64,000 nucleotides of DNA from Methylicorpusculum oleiharenae (GCF_009828925.2 NZ_WUTY02000001.1:2696492-2760491); one strand, 5' to 3'; shown: positions 18,007 to 26,495, counted from the stretch's first letter. Numbers and translations are program-made. Notes: generated by a model not told the origin, from the sequence alone.

Positions 18007-18219
18007 CTATTTTGCGACCCCTAATTTTACTGGCGGCATCTGGGTTAACGCAACGTCGGCCCCCAGTTTCACCTCGATCGGTTTATCAATAACCAGGGAA
18101 ATGGGTTTGTCCGTTGAAACATTCAAGTTCACAGTGAGTGGGCAACCTGATAAGGTAAATGCAATCAAAACAAAGATACTAAATTTCCACTTAAACATTG
18201 TTTGAAAAATTTTATTCAT
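18007..18219 (-). CDS. Small predicted lipoprotein
   Basis: A 70-residue protein with a signal sequence and the lipobox LSGC at about residues 22-25. The mature part repeats hydrophobic/charged strands (KPISLVIDKPIEVKLGADV). The style recalls YnbE-type lipoproteins, but I do not claim membership. The ATG at 18219 is chosen because the signal peptide starts there; the frame is open further upstream to 18330. Confidence 0.6.
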   Translation of the reverse strand: MNKIFQTMFKWKFSIFVLIAFTLSGCPLTVNLNVSTDKPISLVIDKPIEVKLGADVALTQMPPVKLGVAK

Positions 18220-18337
18220 AGTGATTTGACTCCTAAAACCTTTGTTGATTTTCAACTGTTTAGAAATGAAACTAACATGAGCCCATTTCCTTTTGTGGCC
18301 CTGATAGCTTAAAACCAAATTACTCGACATCTTGAGC

Positions 18338-18694
18338 TTATTGATGGAAGGACTTCAACATCCAGGCTATAGGCAAGGCCGTGTATAACTTGTGAATCGA
18401 GGTCATGAGGTTCAGTCCAGTCGTCAAGGGTGTCGCCTTGGTAGTGGGTAGCTTACCGGCAGCGCCAGTGGATGGGGTGGTTTGGCGCCGGGTAAGTTCG
18501 CCCAGGATAAAACCGATGCCGCCCGCCAGCAGTAAAGTGAGCGGAGCGGTCACCTCTCTGTGGATGTTTCGAACCAGCGTAGCGGTGCTAACACCGACCC
18601 TTTGTTGACGATACAATAGCGTTCGCTCCGCGGCCCTGATTTGAGCCCTCAGAGACGGAGGATTGTTGCCATTTAGAAGGGAGGCATTGATCAT
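18338..18694 (-). CDS. Small membrane protein of unknown function
   Basis: 118 residues with one clear hydrophobic helix (APLTLLLAGGIGFILGEL, about 50-67) and an amphipathic remainder. Its start overlaps the stop of the holin-like gene by four bases (ATGA), so the two are probably translated together. No family recognised. Such pairs of YqjK/DUF3618-like and holin-like genes are common near ElaB/YqjD genes, but the similarity is only in style. Confidence 0.65.
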   Translation of the reverse strand: MINASLLNGNNPPSLRAQIRAAERTLLYRQQRVGVSTATLVRNIHREVTAPLTLLLAGGIGFILGELTRRQTTPSTGAAGKLPTTKATPLTTGLNLMTSIHKLYTALPIAWMLKSFHQ

Positions 18695-19059
18695 GTCTTT
18701 TCCGTATCCCGTTGCCCAGAGGGCGTGGTCTGAAAACTGCGGAGGGTCGCGGGAAATTGTAGATGGCGACGCTTACGGCGTATCACGCTACACAGTATAA
18801 GGACCAGCAGCAAATTGGAAGCGACGGCAATCAGTAGAGCGCTACTCGTTGCCAAGACGTCATGCTTGACGAATTCAAGCACGGCCGCGGCCATGAGACC
18901 TAGCCAGGCGCCCATCAGCAACACACCCACCATCACTCCGGCCACAACCCTATCCACGACGCTCTTGCTTGCCCCCTGCAACTCCAGCGCAGCAAGCCGA
19001 AAACGATCGTGGATTAGCCCTCCCAGCTCAAGCCATAGCGATTGAGATTCTTCCCGCAT
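18691..19059 (-). CDS. Phage-holin-like (YqjE/DUF1469-type) membrane protein
   Basis: 122 residues with two adjacent membrane helices (VVAGVMVGVLLMGAWLGLMA and ALLIAVASNLLLVLILCSVI), preceded by an amphipathic helix LWLELGGLIHDRFRLAALEL. This is the layout of YqjE/holin-X family proteins, which sit next to DUF883 genes in E. coli (yqjD-yqjE). The ATG at 19059 has GGAGAAG seven bases upstream; an in-frame ATG at 19134 lacks one. It lies downstream of three DUF883 genes on the same strand. Confidence 0.75.
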   Translation of the reverse strand: MREESQSLWLELGGLIHDRFRLAALELQGASKSVVDRVVAGVMVGVLLMGAWLGLMAAAVLEFVKHDVLATSSALLIAVASNLLLVLILCSVIRRKRRHLQFPATLRSFQTTPSGQRDTEKT

Positions 19060-19147
19060 ATCGGAACTTCTCCCCGGATCGCAGCGCGTTTCACATTGAA
19101 CCGGCGTGTCATGCTTTAAAGCGTCGTGCTTCATACGGTTTGACGGT

Positions 19148-19378
19148 CTAACGGCCGCTCACAACGCGGCTCAGCAAAAAGCCAGCCGCCACTGCGATTC
19201 CCATCGACCTGATGGGGTTGTTGCGAATATAAACATGGCAATTCTCCATCAACTGCTGCTCTGCATTTTTGAGTTGCTCGCCTTTTTTACCGAGCGCTTC
19301 TGCAGCTTGATTGGTTGCGTTGGCGACCTTATCGACAGCTTCATTTGCGGAATTAGCCGCTTTGTCTACTACTTCCAT
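19148..19378 (-). CDS. DUF883 (ElaB/YqjD-type) protein, paralogue 1
   Basis: 76 residues: an amphipathic helical region (NEAVDKVANATNQAAEALGKKGEQL) and a C-terminal membrane anchor with a glycine zipper (GIAVAAGFLLSRVVSGR). ElaB/YqjD proteins are tail-anchored, bind ribosomes and rise in stationary phase or under stress in E. coli. The start has GAGGAAACC upstream, and the same 76-residue length in all three tandem copies supports it. Confidence 0.88.
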   Translation of the reverse strand: MEVVDKAANSANEAVDKVANATNQAAEALGKKGEQLKNAEQQLMENCHVYIRNNPIRSMGIAVAAGFLLSRVVSGR

Positions 19379-19450
19379 AATGGTTTCCTCTTTATTTAAA
19401 GCCGCAAGTCTCATTTACGGCGTTCGGGTTCATAATATTTAACGTCAGGT

Positions 19451-19681
19451 CTAAGTTCGGCTTATCAGGCGGCTCAGCAGAAAACCGGCCGCTACTGCGA
19501 TACCCACCGACGTGATGGGGTTGTCACGAATATAAACGCGGCAATCCTCCAGCAATTGCTGCTCTGCATTTTTGAGTTGCTCGCCTTTTTTACCGAGCGC
19601 TTCTGCGGCTTGATTGGTTGCGTTGGCGACCTTATCAATAGCCTCATTTGCGGTATTAGCCGCTTTGTCTATGATTTCCAT
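19451..19681 (-). CDS. DUF883 (ElaB/YqjD-type) protein, paralogue 2
   Basis: 76 residues, close to its left neighbour in sequence (NEAIDKVANATNQAAEALGKK; anchor GIAVAAGFLLSRLISRT). The upstream regions are also alike (GAGGAAACCACC before the ATG), showing a recent tandem duplication of gene plus leader. Confidence 0.88.
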   Translation of the reverse strand: MEIIDKAANTANEAIDKVANATNQAAEALGKKGEQLKNAEQQLLEDCRVYIRDNPITSVGIAVAAGFLLSRLISRT

Positions 19682-19752
19682 GGTGGTTTCCTCTCTATTA
19701 AAGCCTCTAGTCTCATTTGCGGCATTCGGCTTCATGATATTTAACGTTCGGT

Positions 19753-19983
19753 TTAAGTTCGGCTAACCAGGCGGCTCAGCAGAAAGCCCGCCGCTGCCGC
19801 GATACTCACTGACAGCATGGGGTTCTCACTGATATAACCGCGGCAATCTTTCATCCATTGCTGCTCGGTTTTTTTCAGTTGTTCGCCTTTTTCACCCAGC
19901 GATTTCGCAGCCTGGCTGGCTGCATCGGCGACCTTATCGACAGCCTCATTGGCGGAATTAGTTGCTTTGTCTGTAATTTCCAT
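19753..19983 (-). CDS. DUF883 (ElaB/YqjD-type) protein, paralogue 3
   Basis: 76 residues, first of the three tandem genes in transcription order and the most diverged (NEAVDKVADAASQAAKSLGEK; anchor SIAAAAGFLLSRLVSRT). GAGGAAATTACT precedes the ATG. Confidence 0.88.
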   Translation of the reverse strand: MEITDKATNSANEAVDKVADAASQAAKSLGEKGEQLKKTEQQWMKDCRGYISENPMLSVSIAAAAGFLLSRLVSRT

Positions 19984-20126
19984 AGTAATTTCCTCGTCTC
20001 TTTAAGTTGTATTTTACTCTTGACTTACTTTGCGGCCCCTGTGCCAATGCCACCGATTAGTTAGTACCGGCACCGGGATTCACGAAGCCGCAGGGCGGCC
20101 TAAACAGATTGCCCAGTGGGTAATAC

Positions 20127-20658
20127 TCAACGCGATTGGGCTTTTCTGGCCTTGACCGGTTTTTCGGCTTCGCCTCTCTCCGACTGCAACTCATGCTTGC
20201 GTTGGCTCATTGCTGCACCTAGCGCGGCAATATCGACCTTGGCTTTCTTAGCTTTTGGAAACATTTTTTCTTCTTCTTCCTTGACATGATGATCGATCAT
20301 TTCGCCGAGTACGATAACCATTGCTACGTAGTGGTCGTGTGCGGGTGTCATTGCCTCAAGTTGCGCAATGAGGTTTTTGGCTCCGGCATGCTCCACGTCA
20401 GCTTCGTTCATCAATTCATCGTCCTTGAGGGCGGCGCGAACCGCCGGGTAAAATATTTCTTCCTCGGCTTGGGTATGGATGTTCAGTTCCATGCATATTT
20501 GCTGAACTACTTCTGCTTTTGCTTTATCGTTTCCCTTGTCCTTGGCGAGTTTGGCAAACTCCGCAAACAGTTTTTTTTACCTTCTTGTGATCTTCAGTAA
20601 GTAACGTGATGGCGTCCTCTTCGTGCTGCATGGCGGGTTTATGCGCGGTCTTGGTCAT
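20127..20658 (-). pseudogene. Hemerythrin-domain protein with a one-base frameshift
   Basis: Joining two frames gives about 177 residues. The N-terminal part MTKTAHKPAMQHEEDAITLL...DHKKVKK (start 20658) and the C-terminal part from KKLFAEFAKLAKDKGNDKAK are separated by one extra base in an eight-A run at 20571-20578. The iron-binding pattern is present: DHKKV, HTQAEEEIFYP, EHAGAKNL, and DHHVKEEEEKMFP. Such proteins bind O2 or NO, or take part in iron and redox stress. If the extra base is a sequencing error or is slipped during expression, the gene is functional; as written, only the piece from 20492 is open. Confidence 0.82.
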
Positions 20659-21443
20659 AACTTTATCCTCAAAAATATTAAAGGTCAGACTTGGGAATTC
20701 CAAGTCACGCGGCCCTTTACGGCTGCGGAATGGAGCAGGCTGCCAACCTCGCAGGACCGGCTGGGAAGCTATGTCCTTAGGCGATGGTCCATCTCACTTA
20801 GGGCCATAGTAAGTTCGTCAGTCCGTTTAGTCGGTTCGCAAACAAACATAGCGGAGGATTTTTTTGCGGGCTCTGAACCCCTGCGAACCGGTGACGGCAG
20901 CAGACTCCGGATTTATGAAATGATCATCGATCGAGATTGGCCCGGTGGCATTGCAGGCATACTGCAGAACCTCCTGGGCAATGGACTCCTGCAACAAAGT
21001 CATGGCGGCGGATTATCCATCCGGCAGGTCTGCAATAGGAGTCCATCTTCAGCATCATTCCGGGAAGTGCGTAGGGAGGTGTAGATGACAAGGGCGGCAT
21101 TTTAAGTCGAGCTATACCATCGGGCGCCAAGCGCTACATTCTCGCTGGGCCTGGCAATGAGTCTTTAAGTTATCTGGTCATGAACACAGGTAGTGGAGGG
21201 GTTACCGAAGGAAGATTGATCTAAAGAAGAAATTTGGGAGATCAAAATAATTTTAAAAAAACGAGCGTCGGGGTCAGCTAAAAATAGTTTATCTCCAATG
21301 TTTGACAACGTACAGAATCTAGGGCCCCTTTCCATTACACTTTTTGTCAACGTGCATAATCGTGTTACTTGACAGCATGCTTGAAGGTACGCCAAGTCAA
21401 CAATTAACCAATTATTACACGCATATTTTAGCGGAGATGTGTT
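20659..21443. other. Gene-poor stretch
   Basis: About 785 bases. A plus-strand frame at 20623-21084 contains a run that reads vaguely like a GntR-type fragment (RIYEMIIDRDWPGG...GLLQQSHGGGLSIRQV), but its other part is unconvincing. I list no gene. The hemerythrin promoter must be at the left end. Confidence 0.4.
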
Positions 21444-21524
21444 ATGGGTAAATATTTTATAGGCTGGCTCGTGGGTGTGCCGACGATTGTTTTGATTATT
21501 ATTTATTTGTTGTTCAATCATTAA
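21444..21524 (+). CDS. 26-residue single-span membrane peptide (module A)
   Basis: MGKYFIGWLVGVPTIVLI followed by more aliphatic residues and NH at the end: one membrane helix and nothing else. A GGAG sits eight bases before the ATG. A similar 24-residue peptide occurs at 24468, at the same place relative to the second stress module, which supports both being real. Function unknown; small membrane proteins of this kind often modulate larger membrane partners. Confidence 0.6.
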   Translation: MGKYFIGWLVGVPTIVLIIIYLLFNH

Positions 21525-21653
21525 TCGTCAGTCCACCTGCAGCCATTCAAAAGGTTGTAAATGTCAGTTTGCCATCATTGGATCGCAGTGTTTTGAAAGC
21601 ATCAGATTTTAAAACTTAACTAATCCAATTTCATTTTTATCAAGGAATACATT

Positions 21654-21914
21654 ATGAAAGCAGCAGAGAAGACCACTACAGTCGATGAGACTGTCGACCG
21701 ACTTAGATCAGGCGTCCATTCAGCTGTTGACAAAGTAGCTAATGCAACCACTCAGGCGGCAGAAGTGCTGGGTCAAAAAGGCGAGCAATTAAAAAATGTG
21801 GAGCAGAAATTTTTAGAAAATTGCCGGGTTTACATTGATAAAAACCCTGCAGCTTCATTAGGTATAGCCGTTGGAGCCGGTTTTCTGTTAAGCCGTCTGA
21901 TAAGCAGTCGCTAG
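21654..21914 (+). CDS. DUF883 (ElaB/YqjD-type) protein, paralogue 4
   Basis: 86 residues with the same core as the tandem trio (SAVDKVANATTQAAEVLGQK; anchor AVGAGFLLSRLISSR) but a different N-terminus (MKAAEKTTTVDETVDRLRSG). It lies on the opposite strand, between the small peptide gene and the BON gene of module A; module B lacks a counterpart. Confidence 0.85.
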   Translation: MKAAEKTTTVDETVDRLRSGVHSAVDKVANATTQAAEVLGQKGEQLKNVEQKFLENCRVYIDKNPAASLGIAVGAGFLLSRLISSR

Positions 21915-22079
21915 ACCATCGATCGGGTTGCCTACGATAACCTGTTTTACCGAGCATCAGCGGATTAATGATGCCGTTTGTAGTTAGGCAAAGTGGGTGG
22001 CCATTTGTTGAATCAAAAGGATAAAGCCGAGGCCATTCACCAATTTCGAAAAGAAACACTCACTATTTAGGAGCTTACT

Positions 22080-22493
22080 ATGTCTACACACTTATTATTA
22101 GCTGTGTTCACTTTAACCGGCAGCCTACTCCTGATGAGCGGTTCCGTTCAAGCCGAACAGGGTGCCGTCCTCTATTTGGCGAACGGCTCCAGTTCGGAAC
22201 TGGAAAACACCGAGCGCAATGTTCGCGACAGAGATGATGCGACTTTAACCCCGGTAGATCAAAAGGAAACCGAAGGCGATATCGCCATCACAGCGGCCAT
22301 CCGGCAAGCCGTGGTTAGAAATGAGTCGCTATCAGTCAATGCGCAAAATACAAAAATCATCACCCGAAATGGCGTGGTGACTTTGCGTGGGCCTGTTGAA
22401 AGTGAAGCCGAAAAAATCAAACTGCATGCTATCGCCAAGCAAACACCCGGCGTCGTGCAGGTAGATAATCAACTTGAAATTAAAGCGCCGTAA
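22080..22493 (+). CDS. Exported BON-domain protein (module A)
   Basis: 137 residues: a signal peptide (LLLAVFTLTGSLLLMSGSVQA, cleavage after VQA), an acidic linker with NTERNVRDRDDATLTP, then one BON domain at about 65-137 (ITAAIRQAVVRNESLSVNAQN, GVVTLRGPVES, VVQVDNQLEIK). BON domains bind phospholipid; OsmY is the known periplasmic stress example. A GGAG ribosome-binding site precedes the ATG. First long gene of a three-gene unit with 22511 and 23081. Confidence 0.9.
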   Translation: MSTHLLLAVFTLTGSLLLMSGSVQAEQGAVLYLANGSSSELENTERNVRDRDDATLTPVDQKETEGDIAITAAIRQAVVRNESLSVNAQNTKIITRNGVVTLRGPVESEAEKIKLHAIAKQTPGVVQVDNQLEIKAP

Positions 22494-22510
22494 AGGCTCA
22501 GGAGAACGCC

Positions 22511-23026
22511 ATGAGTAAAGCAGTATTTTGTATCGCCCAAAACACCGGTCAGGCAGAGAGCATCGTTAATGACCTGATTACCGCGGGATTTTCCCACAAT
22601 GATGTATCAGTGCTGTTTCCCGACAAATCCACCACCCAGGATTTTGCGCATGAAAAGAACACCAAAGCGCCGGAAGGCGCTGCTATTGGTGGGTCAGTGG
22701 GTTTAGGCACTGGCGCAGTACTCGGCTTGTTAGCCGGTATAGGTGCTCTGGCTATTCCAGGCGTCGGTCCGTTAATCGCCGCAGGACCCATCATGGGCGC
22801 CCTGAGCGGAGCGGCAGTAGGCGCAGCCACCGGGGGTTTGGCGGGTGCTTTAATCGGCATGGGCATCCCCGAGTATGAAGCGAAACGCTATGAAGGAAAA
22901 ATCGAAGGCGGCAATGCTTTGATTTCGGTCCATACGACCAGCAGCGAAGCCGTTGATAAAGCGAAAAAAATCTTCGAGCTGGCTCATGCCGAGGATATTT
23001 CTTCGACAGGGGAAGCGTCAGTTTAA
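22511..23026 (+). CDS. Glycine-zipper general-stress-like protein (module A)
   Basis: 171 residues. The N-terminal about 50 residues form an alpha/beta part (KAVFCIAQNTGQAESIVNDL...DVSVLFPDKS) like that of general stress protein 17M-type and low-temperature-induced proteins. A long Gly/Ala-rich region (about 58-120) makes two glycine-zipper membrane hairpins. The C-terminal part (YEGKIEGGNALISVHTTSSEAV) resumes the alpha/beta fold. Probably a membrane-associated stress protein; its role is not established. It follows the BON gene after 17 bases with an AGGAGAA ribosome-binding site. Confidence 0.8.
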   Translation: MSKAVFCIAQNTGQAESIVNDLITAGFSHNDVSVLFPDKSTTQDFAHEKNTKAPEGAAIGGSVGLGTGAVLGLLAGIGALAIPGVGPLIAAGPIMGALSGAAVGAATGGLAGALIGMGIPEYEAKRYEGKIEGGNALISVHTTSSEAVDKAKKIFELAHAEDISSTGEASV

Positions 23027-23080
23027 GCATCGATGATGCACTGGCACGTCATCAAAAACTAATCACCCAGGAGTTATATC

Positions 23081-23524
23081 ATGCACAACATTGAAACACT
23101 CAACAAATTTCTGAAAGATGAATTATCGGCAACAGAAACCTATCAACAGGCGCAGGACAAACTTCGAGAAGATGCCGGACTTGGCGAAGCGGAGGTTCTA
23201 ACGCCCATTTATGAGGATCATAAGCAGGCAGTTTCCAGTTTACAGGCACTCATCAGTCGACTGGGAGGAACGCCCTGTGAGGATTCAGGAGCCTGGGGAA
23301 CGTGGGCAAAAATAGTCCAGGGCAGCGCTAATCTGCTGGGAAAAGAAACGGCCCTAAAGGCATTACAAAGCGGAGAAAAAAGCGGCGCCGAAGCTTATGA
23401 GGAAGCGTTGAAGGAGAGTGAGCTGTCATCAGATATTCACACTTTGATTGAAACGAAGCTGCTGCCTGCTCAACAATCGCATATTAGAACTTTGGATCGG
23501 CTTTTGGGCGCGGAAACTGAGTAG
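23081..23524 (+). CDS. DUF2383 ferritin-like four-helix protein (module A)
   Basis: 147 residues starting MHNIETLNKFLKDELSATETY, with the Glu/His pattern of the PA2169/DUF2383 family (ferritin-like helical bundle; E in LSATETY, ExxH in YEDHK). Members are induced by stress or anoxia; metal binding is suspected from the fold but unproven. Third gene of module A, closed by a strong terminator. CAGGAG lies upstream of the ATG. Confidence 0.88.
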   Translation: MHNIETLNKFLKDELSATETYQQAQDKLREDAGLGEAEVLTPIYEDHKQAVSSLQALISRLGGTPCEDSGAWGTWAKIVQGSANLLGKETALKALQSGEKSGAEAYEEALKESELSSDIHTLIETKLLPAQQSHIRTLDRLLGAETE

Positions 23525-23568
23525 GTTTTTTCAATCTTCTTAGCCTTAGCAAGCAGTTTTTAAATGAA

Positions 23569-23606
23569 GTCAGCGTGAACTCAAATTGATTCGCGCTGGC
23601 TTTTTT
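23569..23606 (+). terminator. Rho-independent terminator of stress module A
   Basis: Stem GTCAGCGTGAA pairs with TTCGCGCTGGC (G-T pairs allowed) and runs into six T. Confidence 0.85.
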
Positions 23607-24467
23607 ACGTTACCGGCTTTTAAATAAAAGTTTTTAAGTAACTGAAGTTTCCGAGTTTTTATAGGTTTGTCCTGGCTTGTTATAGAACTTAGTTTGCATT
23701 AATAGTTGCCGTCATCCCGGCAGGGAATGCCGGGATGACGCCTCTGTTTAAGGCTAACAGTGCTTTATTAAATGGGTTTGCCACCGTTTTGCAGGCCCTA
23801 TCGATAATTCCTGCAGCCCAGGCATATTGGCAGTTCGTTATTGAAATTATTGGGAAACATCAGTTTAAGTAACTACTCGGCCCCATAAAAAATCAACAAA
23901 TGCTGGACAGGTTTTTAGAATCTAAAAATTGAAATTGTGTTGCCGTGATTTAATGGCGCCCTTATTGGCGGCTCAGTGAGGTAAAGTAGATTTCTCGCTA
24001 CGCAAGGGGGTATTTAGCCCTAGACTTTCGGTTTGCAGTGCTCATAAGCGACCTGCGAAGGCTAGAAAAAAAGATATGTATGATGAGTATGTCGCAAATT
24101 GACTACGACAGGCTAATGGATGACCCTTTTTTCCGCTGTTAATCCCAGTGGAATTAATGCAGGGTTTAATTCATTTAGACATCTCCACACAATGACTTCA
24201 TCAGCAACTTTGATTTAGAAAATCACGCTAATCCACGGTTCCTGATTGGGAAACCAGAGGATGATGCGATGTCCAACTACATCAGAATCTCTCAATGTGT
24301 GATGGCGTACAGACTACCGATCGTGATTCGTTCAATACTTTCCAACATCGTGGTTCTTCATATCATTACCGTCCGGCGCATTCGTTGCCAGCTACGCGGC
24401 AATATTCGGGGGCCAACAGCGTGACCAGTATTAGTGTTTTCCAACCAAAAAACTCAGGAGACAAGTG
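23607..24467. other. Gene-poor stretch between the two stress modules
   Basis: About 860 bases. At 23705-23745 there is a partial repeat (GTCATCCCGGC...GCCGGGATGAC, itself an inverted repeat) of the dispersed family. Otherwise nothing recognisable; it presumably includes the promoter of module B. Confidence 0.45.
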
Positions 24468-24542
24468 ATGCGTTCAATACTTTTGTACTTTCTCGGCATT
24501 CCTATTCCCATCATTATTTTAATAGCCATATTCGTGAACTAG
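24468..24542 (+). CDS. 24-residue single-span membrane peptide (module B)
   Basis: MRSILLYFLGIPIPIIILI followed by AIFVN: a single membrane helix. The ribosome-binding site CAGGAGACAAGTG is strong. It is the counterpart of the peptide at 21444 and precedes the module B BON gene by about 150 bases. Confidence 0.6.
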   Translation: MRSILLYFLGIPIPIIILIAIFVN

Positions 24543-24694
24543 TTAGGCCGCTATTCGATTTCGTCCAAACAGGAGAGGAAGACACCCCAATGACCCAAGG
24601 AAAGCATCTGCCTCTTCTCATTCAGGTAGTAAAGCCCTGAGTCGTCATTGAAGGCAACATTCTTACAAAAACAACAAACCCAAAGGAGTTATTT

Positions 24695-25105
24695 ATGTCT
24701 ACACGATTACTTTTAAGTATGGTCACTTTAACGGGCAGTCTAGTCATCATGACTGGCACCGCTGGAGCCGAACAAAATACCTCATTCCAATTGGCGGAGG
24801 CCGGTGCGGAATTGGAAAATACCGGGCGAAATGTTCGCGACAAGGATGACGCCAATTTAACCCCGGCCGATCAAAAAGAAAACGAACATGACATCAAGAT
24901 TACTGCCACCATACGGCAAGCTGTAGTCAAGGATGAAACACTTTCAGTCAATGCGCAGAATGCGAAAATCATTTCTCGTCATGGTGTAGTGACTTTGCGT
25001 GGGCCGGTTGAAACTGAAGTGGAAAGCTTGAAGCTGCATAAAATAGCCACAGAGACACCCGGCGTAGTGCAGGTAGACAATCAACTTGAAATCAAGGCCC
25101 CTTAA
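24695..25105 (+). CDS. Exported BON-domain protein (module B)
   Basis: 136 residues, a close paralogue of the protein at 22080 along its full length: signal peptide ending TAGA, linker NTGRNVRDKDDANLTP, and a BON domain (ITATIRQAVVKDETLSVNAQN...VVTLRGPVETE). AAGGAGTT lies upstream. Nucleotide identity with module A is also high, which indicates duplication of the whole gene set. Confidence 0.9.
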   Translation: MSTRLLLSMVTLTGSLVIMTGTAGAEQNTSFQLAEAGAELENTGRNVRDKDDANLTPADQKENEHDIKITATIRQAVVKDETLSVNAQNAKIISRHGVVTLRGPVETEVESLKLHKIATETPGVVQVDNQLEIKAP

Positions 25106-25121
25106 ATCCAAGGAGAATCCC

Positions 25122-25637
25122 ATGAGTAAAGCAGTTTTTTGTATAGCCCAAAGTATCGATCAGACAGAGAGCATTATTAAAAGTCTAAAGAATGGGGGAT
25201 TTTCTACCAGCGATATATCTGTACTCCTTCCCGACAAATCCTCTACCCAGGATTTTGCTCATGAAAAGCACACCAAAGCGCCGGAAGGGGCGGCTATAGG
25301 AGGAACAGTAGGTTTTGGCGCCGGCGGTCTCATTGGCTTGTTAGCCGGTATTGGCAGTCTGGCTATTCCTGGTGTAGGTCCGTTTATCGCTGCAGGCCCC
25401 ATCATGGGAGCATTGAGCGGTGCAGCAGTGGGAGCGGCCGCTGGTAGTTTGACTGGAGCCTTAATCGGGCTGGGTATCCCTGAATATGAAGCCAAACGCT
25501 ACGAAGGAAAAATCACCGGAGGCAGCGCCTTGATTTCCGTGCATACGACCAGCAGCGAAGCGATCCATAAAGCCAAAGAAATCTTCGAACAGGCTCATGC
25601 CGAGGATATTTCCTCAACTGAGGAAACGTCTCTTTAA
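25122..25637 (+). CDS. Glycine-zipper general-stress-like protein (module B)
   Basis: 171 residues, the same length as the module A copy and highly similar (KAVFCIAQSIDQTESIIKSL; two Gly/Ala zipper segments; YEGKITGGSALISVHTTSSEAI). The ATG at 25122 is chosen for its AAGGAGAA ribosome-binding site and the equal length; the frame is open 12 codons further up. Confidence 0.82.
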   Translation: MSKAVFCIAQSIDQTESIIKSLKNGGFSTSDISVLLPDKSSTQDFAHEKHTKAPEGAAIGGTVGFGAGGLIGLLAGIGSLAIPGVGPFIAAGPIMGALSGAAVGAAAGSLTGALIGLGIPEYEAKRYEGKITGGSALISVHTTSSEAIHKAKEIFEQAHAEDISSTEETSL

Positions 25638-25699
25638 GCTTGATGCTATCACTGATTCAATCGCTTACATCAAAACCATAAACATAGAGAGATTTTATT

Positions 25700-26134
25700 A
25701 TGCATAACATTGAAACACTCAACAAATTTCTGAAAGATGAATTATCTGCAACAGAAACTTATGAACAGGCCCTGGAAAAGCTTCGTGAGGATGCCGGACT
25801 CAGCGAATCAGAAGCATTGAAGCCGATTTATGAAAGTCATAAAGACGCGGTGTCCAGCTTACAGTCATTGATCACTAGACTGGGAGGCACGCCTTGCGAA
25901 GACTCAGGTGCTTGGGGAACTTGGGCCAAAATAGTCCAGGGAAGTGCCAATCTGCTGGGTAAAGATGCAGCATTCAAGGCTTTACAGGTGGGCGAGAAAA
26001 GTGGCGCTGAGAACTATGAAGAAGCGTTGGAAGATACTGAGCTGTCCTCAGATGTTCAATCTTTGATTGAAACGAAGCTGCTACCCGCCCAACAAGAGCA
26101 TATTCGCACGTTGGATCGGCTTTTGGCCTCATAG
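25700..26134 (+). CDS. DUF2383 ferritin-like four-helix protein (module B)
   Basis: 144 residues, paralogue of the protein at 23081 with an identical first stretch (MHNIETLNKFLKDELSATET) and conserved GGTPCEDSGAWGTWAKIVQG. Third gene of module B. No obvious terminator follows; a MITE-like element begins 54 bases later. Confidence 0.88.
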   Translation: MHNIETLNKFLKDELSATETYEQALEKLREDAGLSESEALKPIYESHKDAVSSLQSLITRLGGTPCEDSGAWGTWAKIVQGSANLLGKDAAFKALQVGEKSGAENYEEALEDTELSSDVQSLIETKLLPAQQEHIRTLDRLLAS

Positions 26135-26187
26135 CTGAATAGCTTTTCAGTTTAAAACCATTCAGCTAAGCAGCAAAAACAAGGGTG

Positions 26188-26360
26188 TGTTCGCGTTAAT
26201 AGTGGGTGTTGCCTCTGCATGGATTGCCGAGTTCCAGAAGCCATGGATGGCGTTGGACTTTCACATCCTTGTGACCTCTATTCGCTTACACGGTTTAACG
26301 GCTTCGTCAATCCATGCCTGAATGACGGCGTTGAAGTGCTTTCAACTAATAACGCGAACA
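26188..26360 (+). repeat. MITE-like element, full copy 2, with terminal inverted repeats
   Basis: About 173 bases bounded by TGTTCGCGTTAATAGT on the left and the complement of TGTTCGCGTTATTAGT on the right: 16 bases with one mismatch. The inside matches the copy at 9309-9482 in reverse orientation. The flanks are similar to each other (GCAAAAACAAGGG on the left, GCCAAAAACAAAGG on the right). No coding capacity. Confidence 0.8.
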
Positions 26361-26495
26361 TAGCCAAAAACAAAGGTATACATGGGTTAGGTTGGGTTGG
26401 TTCCGTAGAACGAAATCCAACAACCGAAATATTTCACTTGTGAAAAAAATCAATCTGATGCGTAAGGCCAAAGATTAACCCCACATCTTCACAAA

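Noticed and set aside
20623-21084. Plus-strand frame with a GntR-like looking stretch (RIYEMIIDRDWPGG)
   Set aside because: Only a short part resembles a regulator; the first half overlaps the hemerythrin start on the other strand and is unconvincing. No ribosome-binding site.
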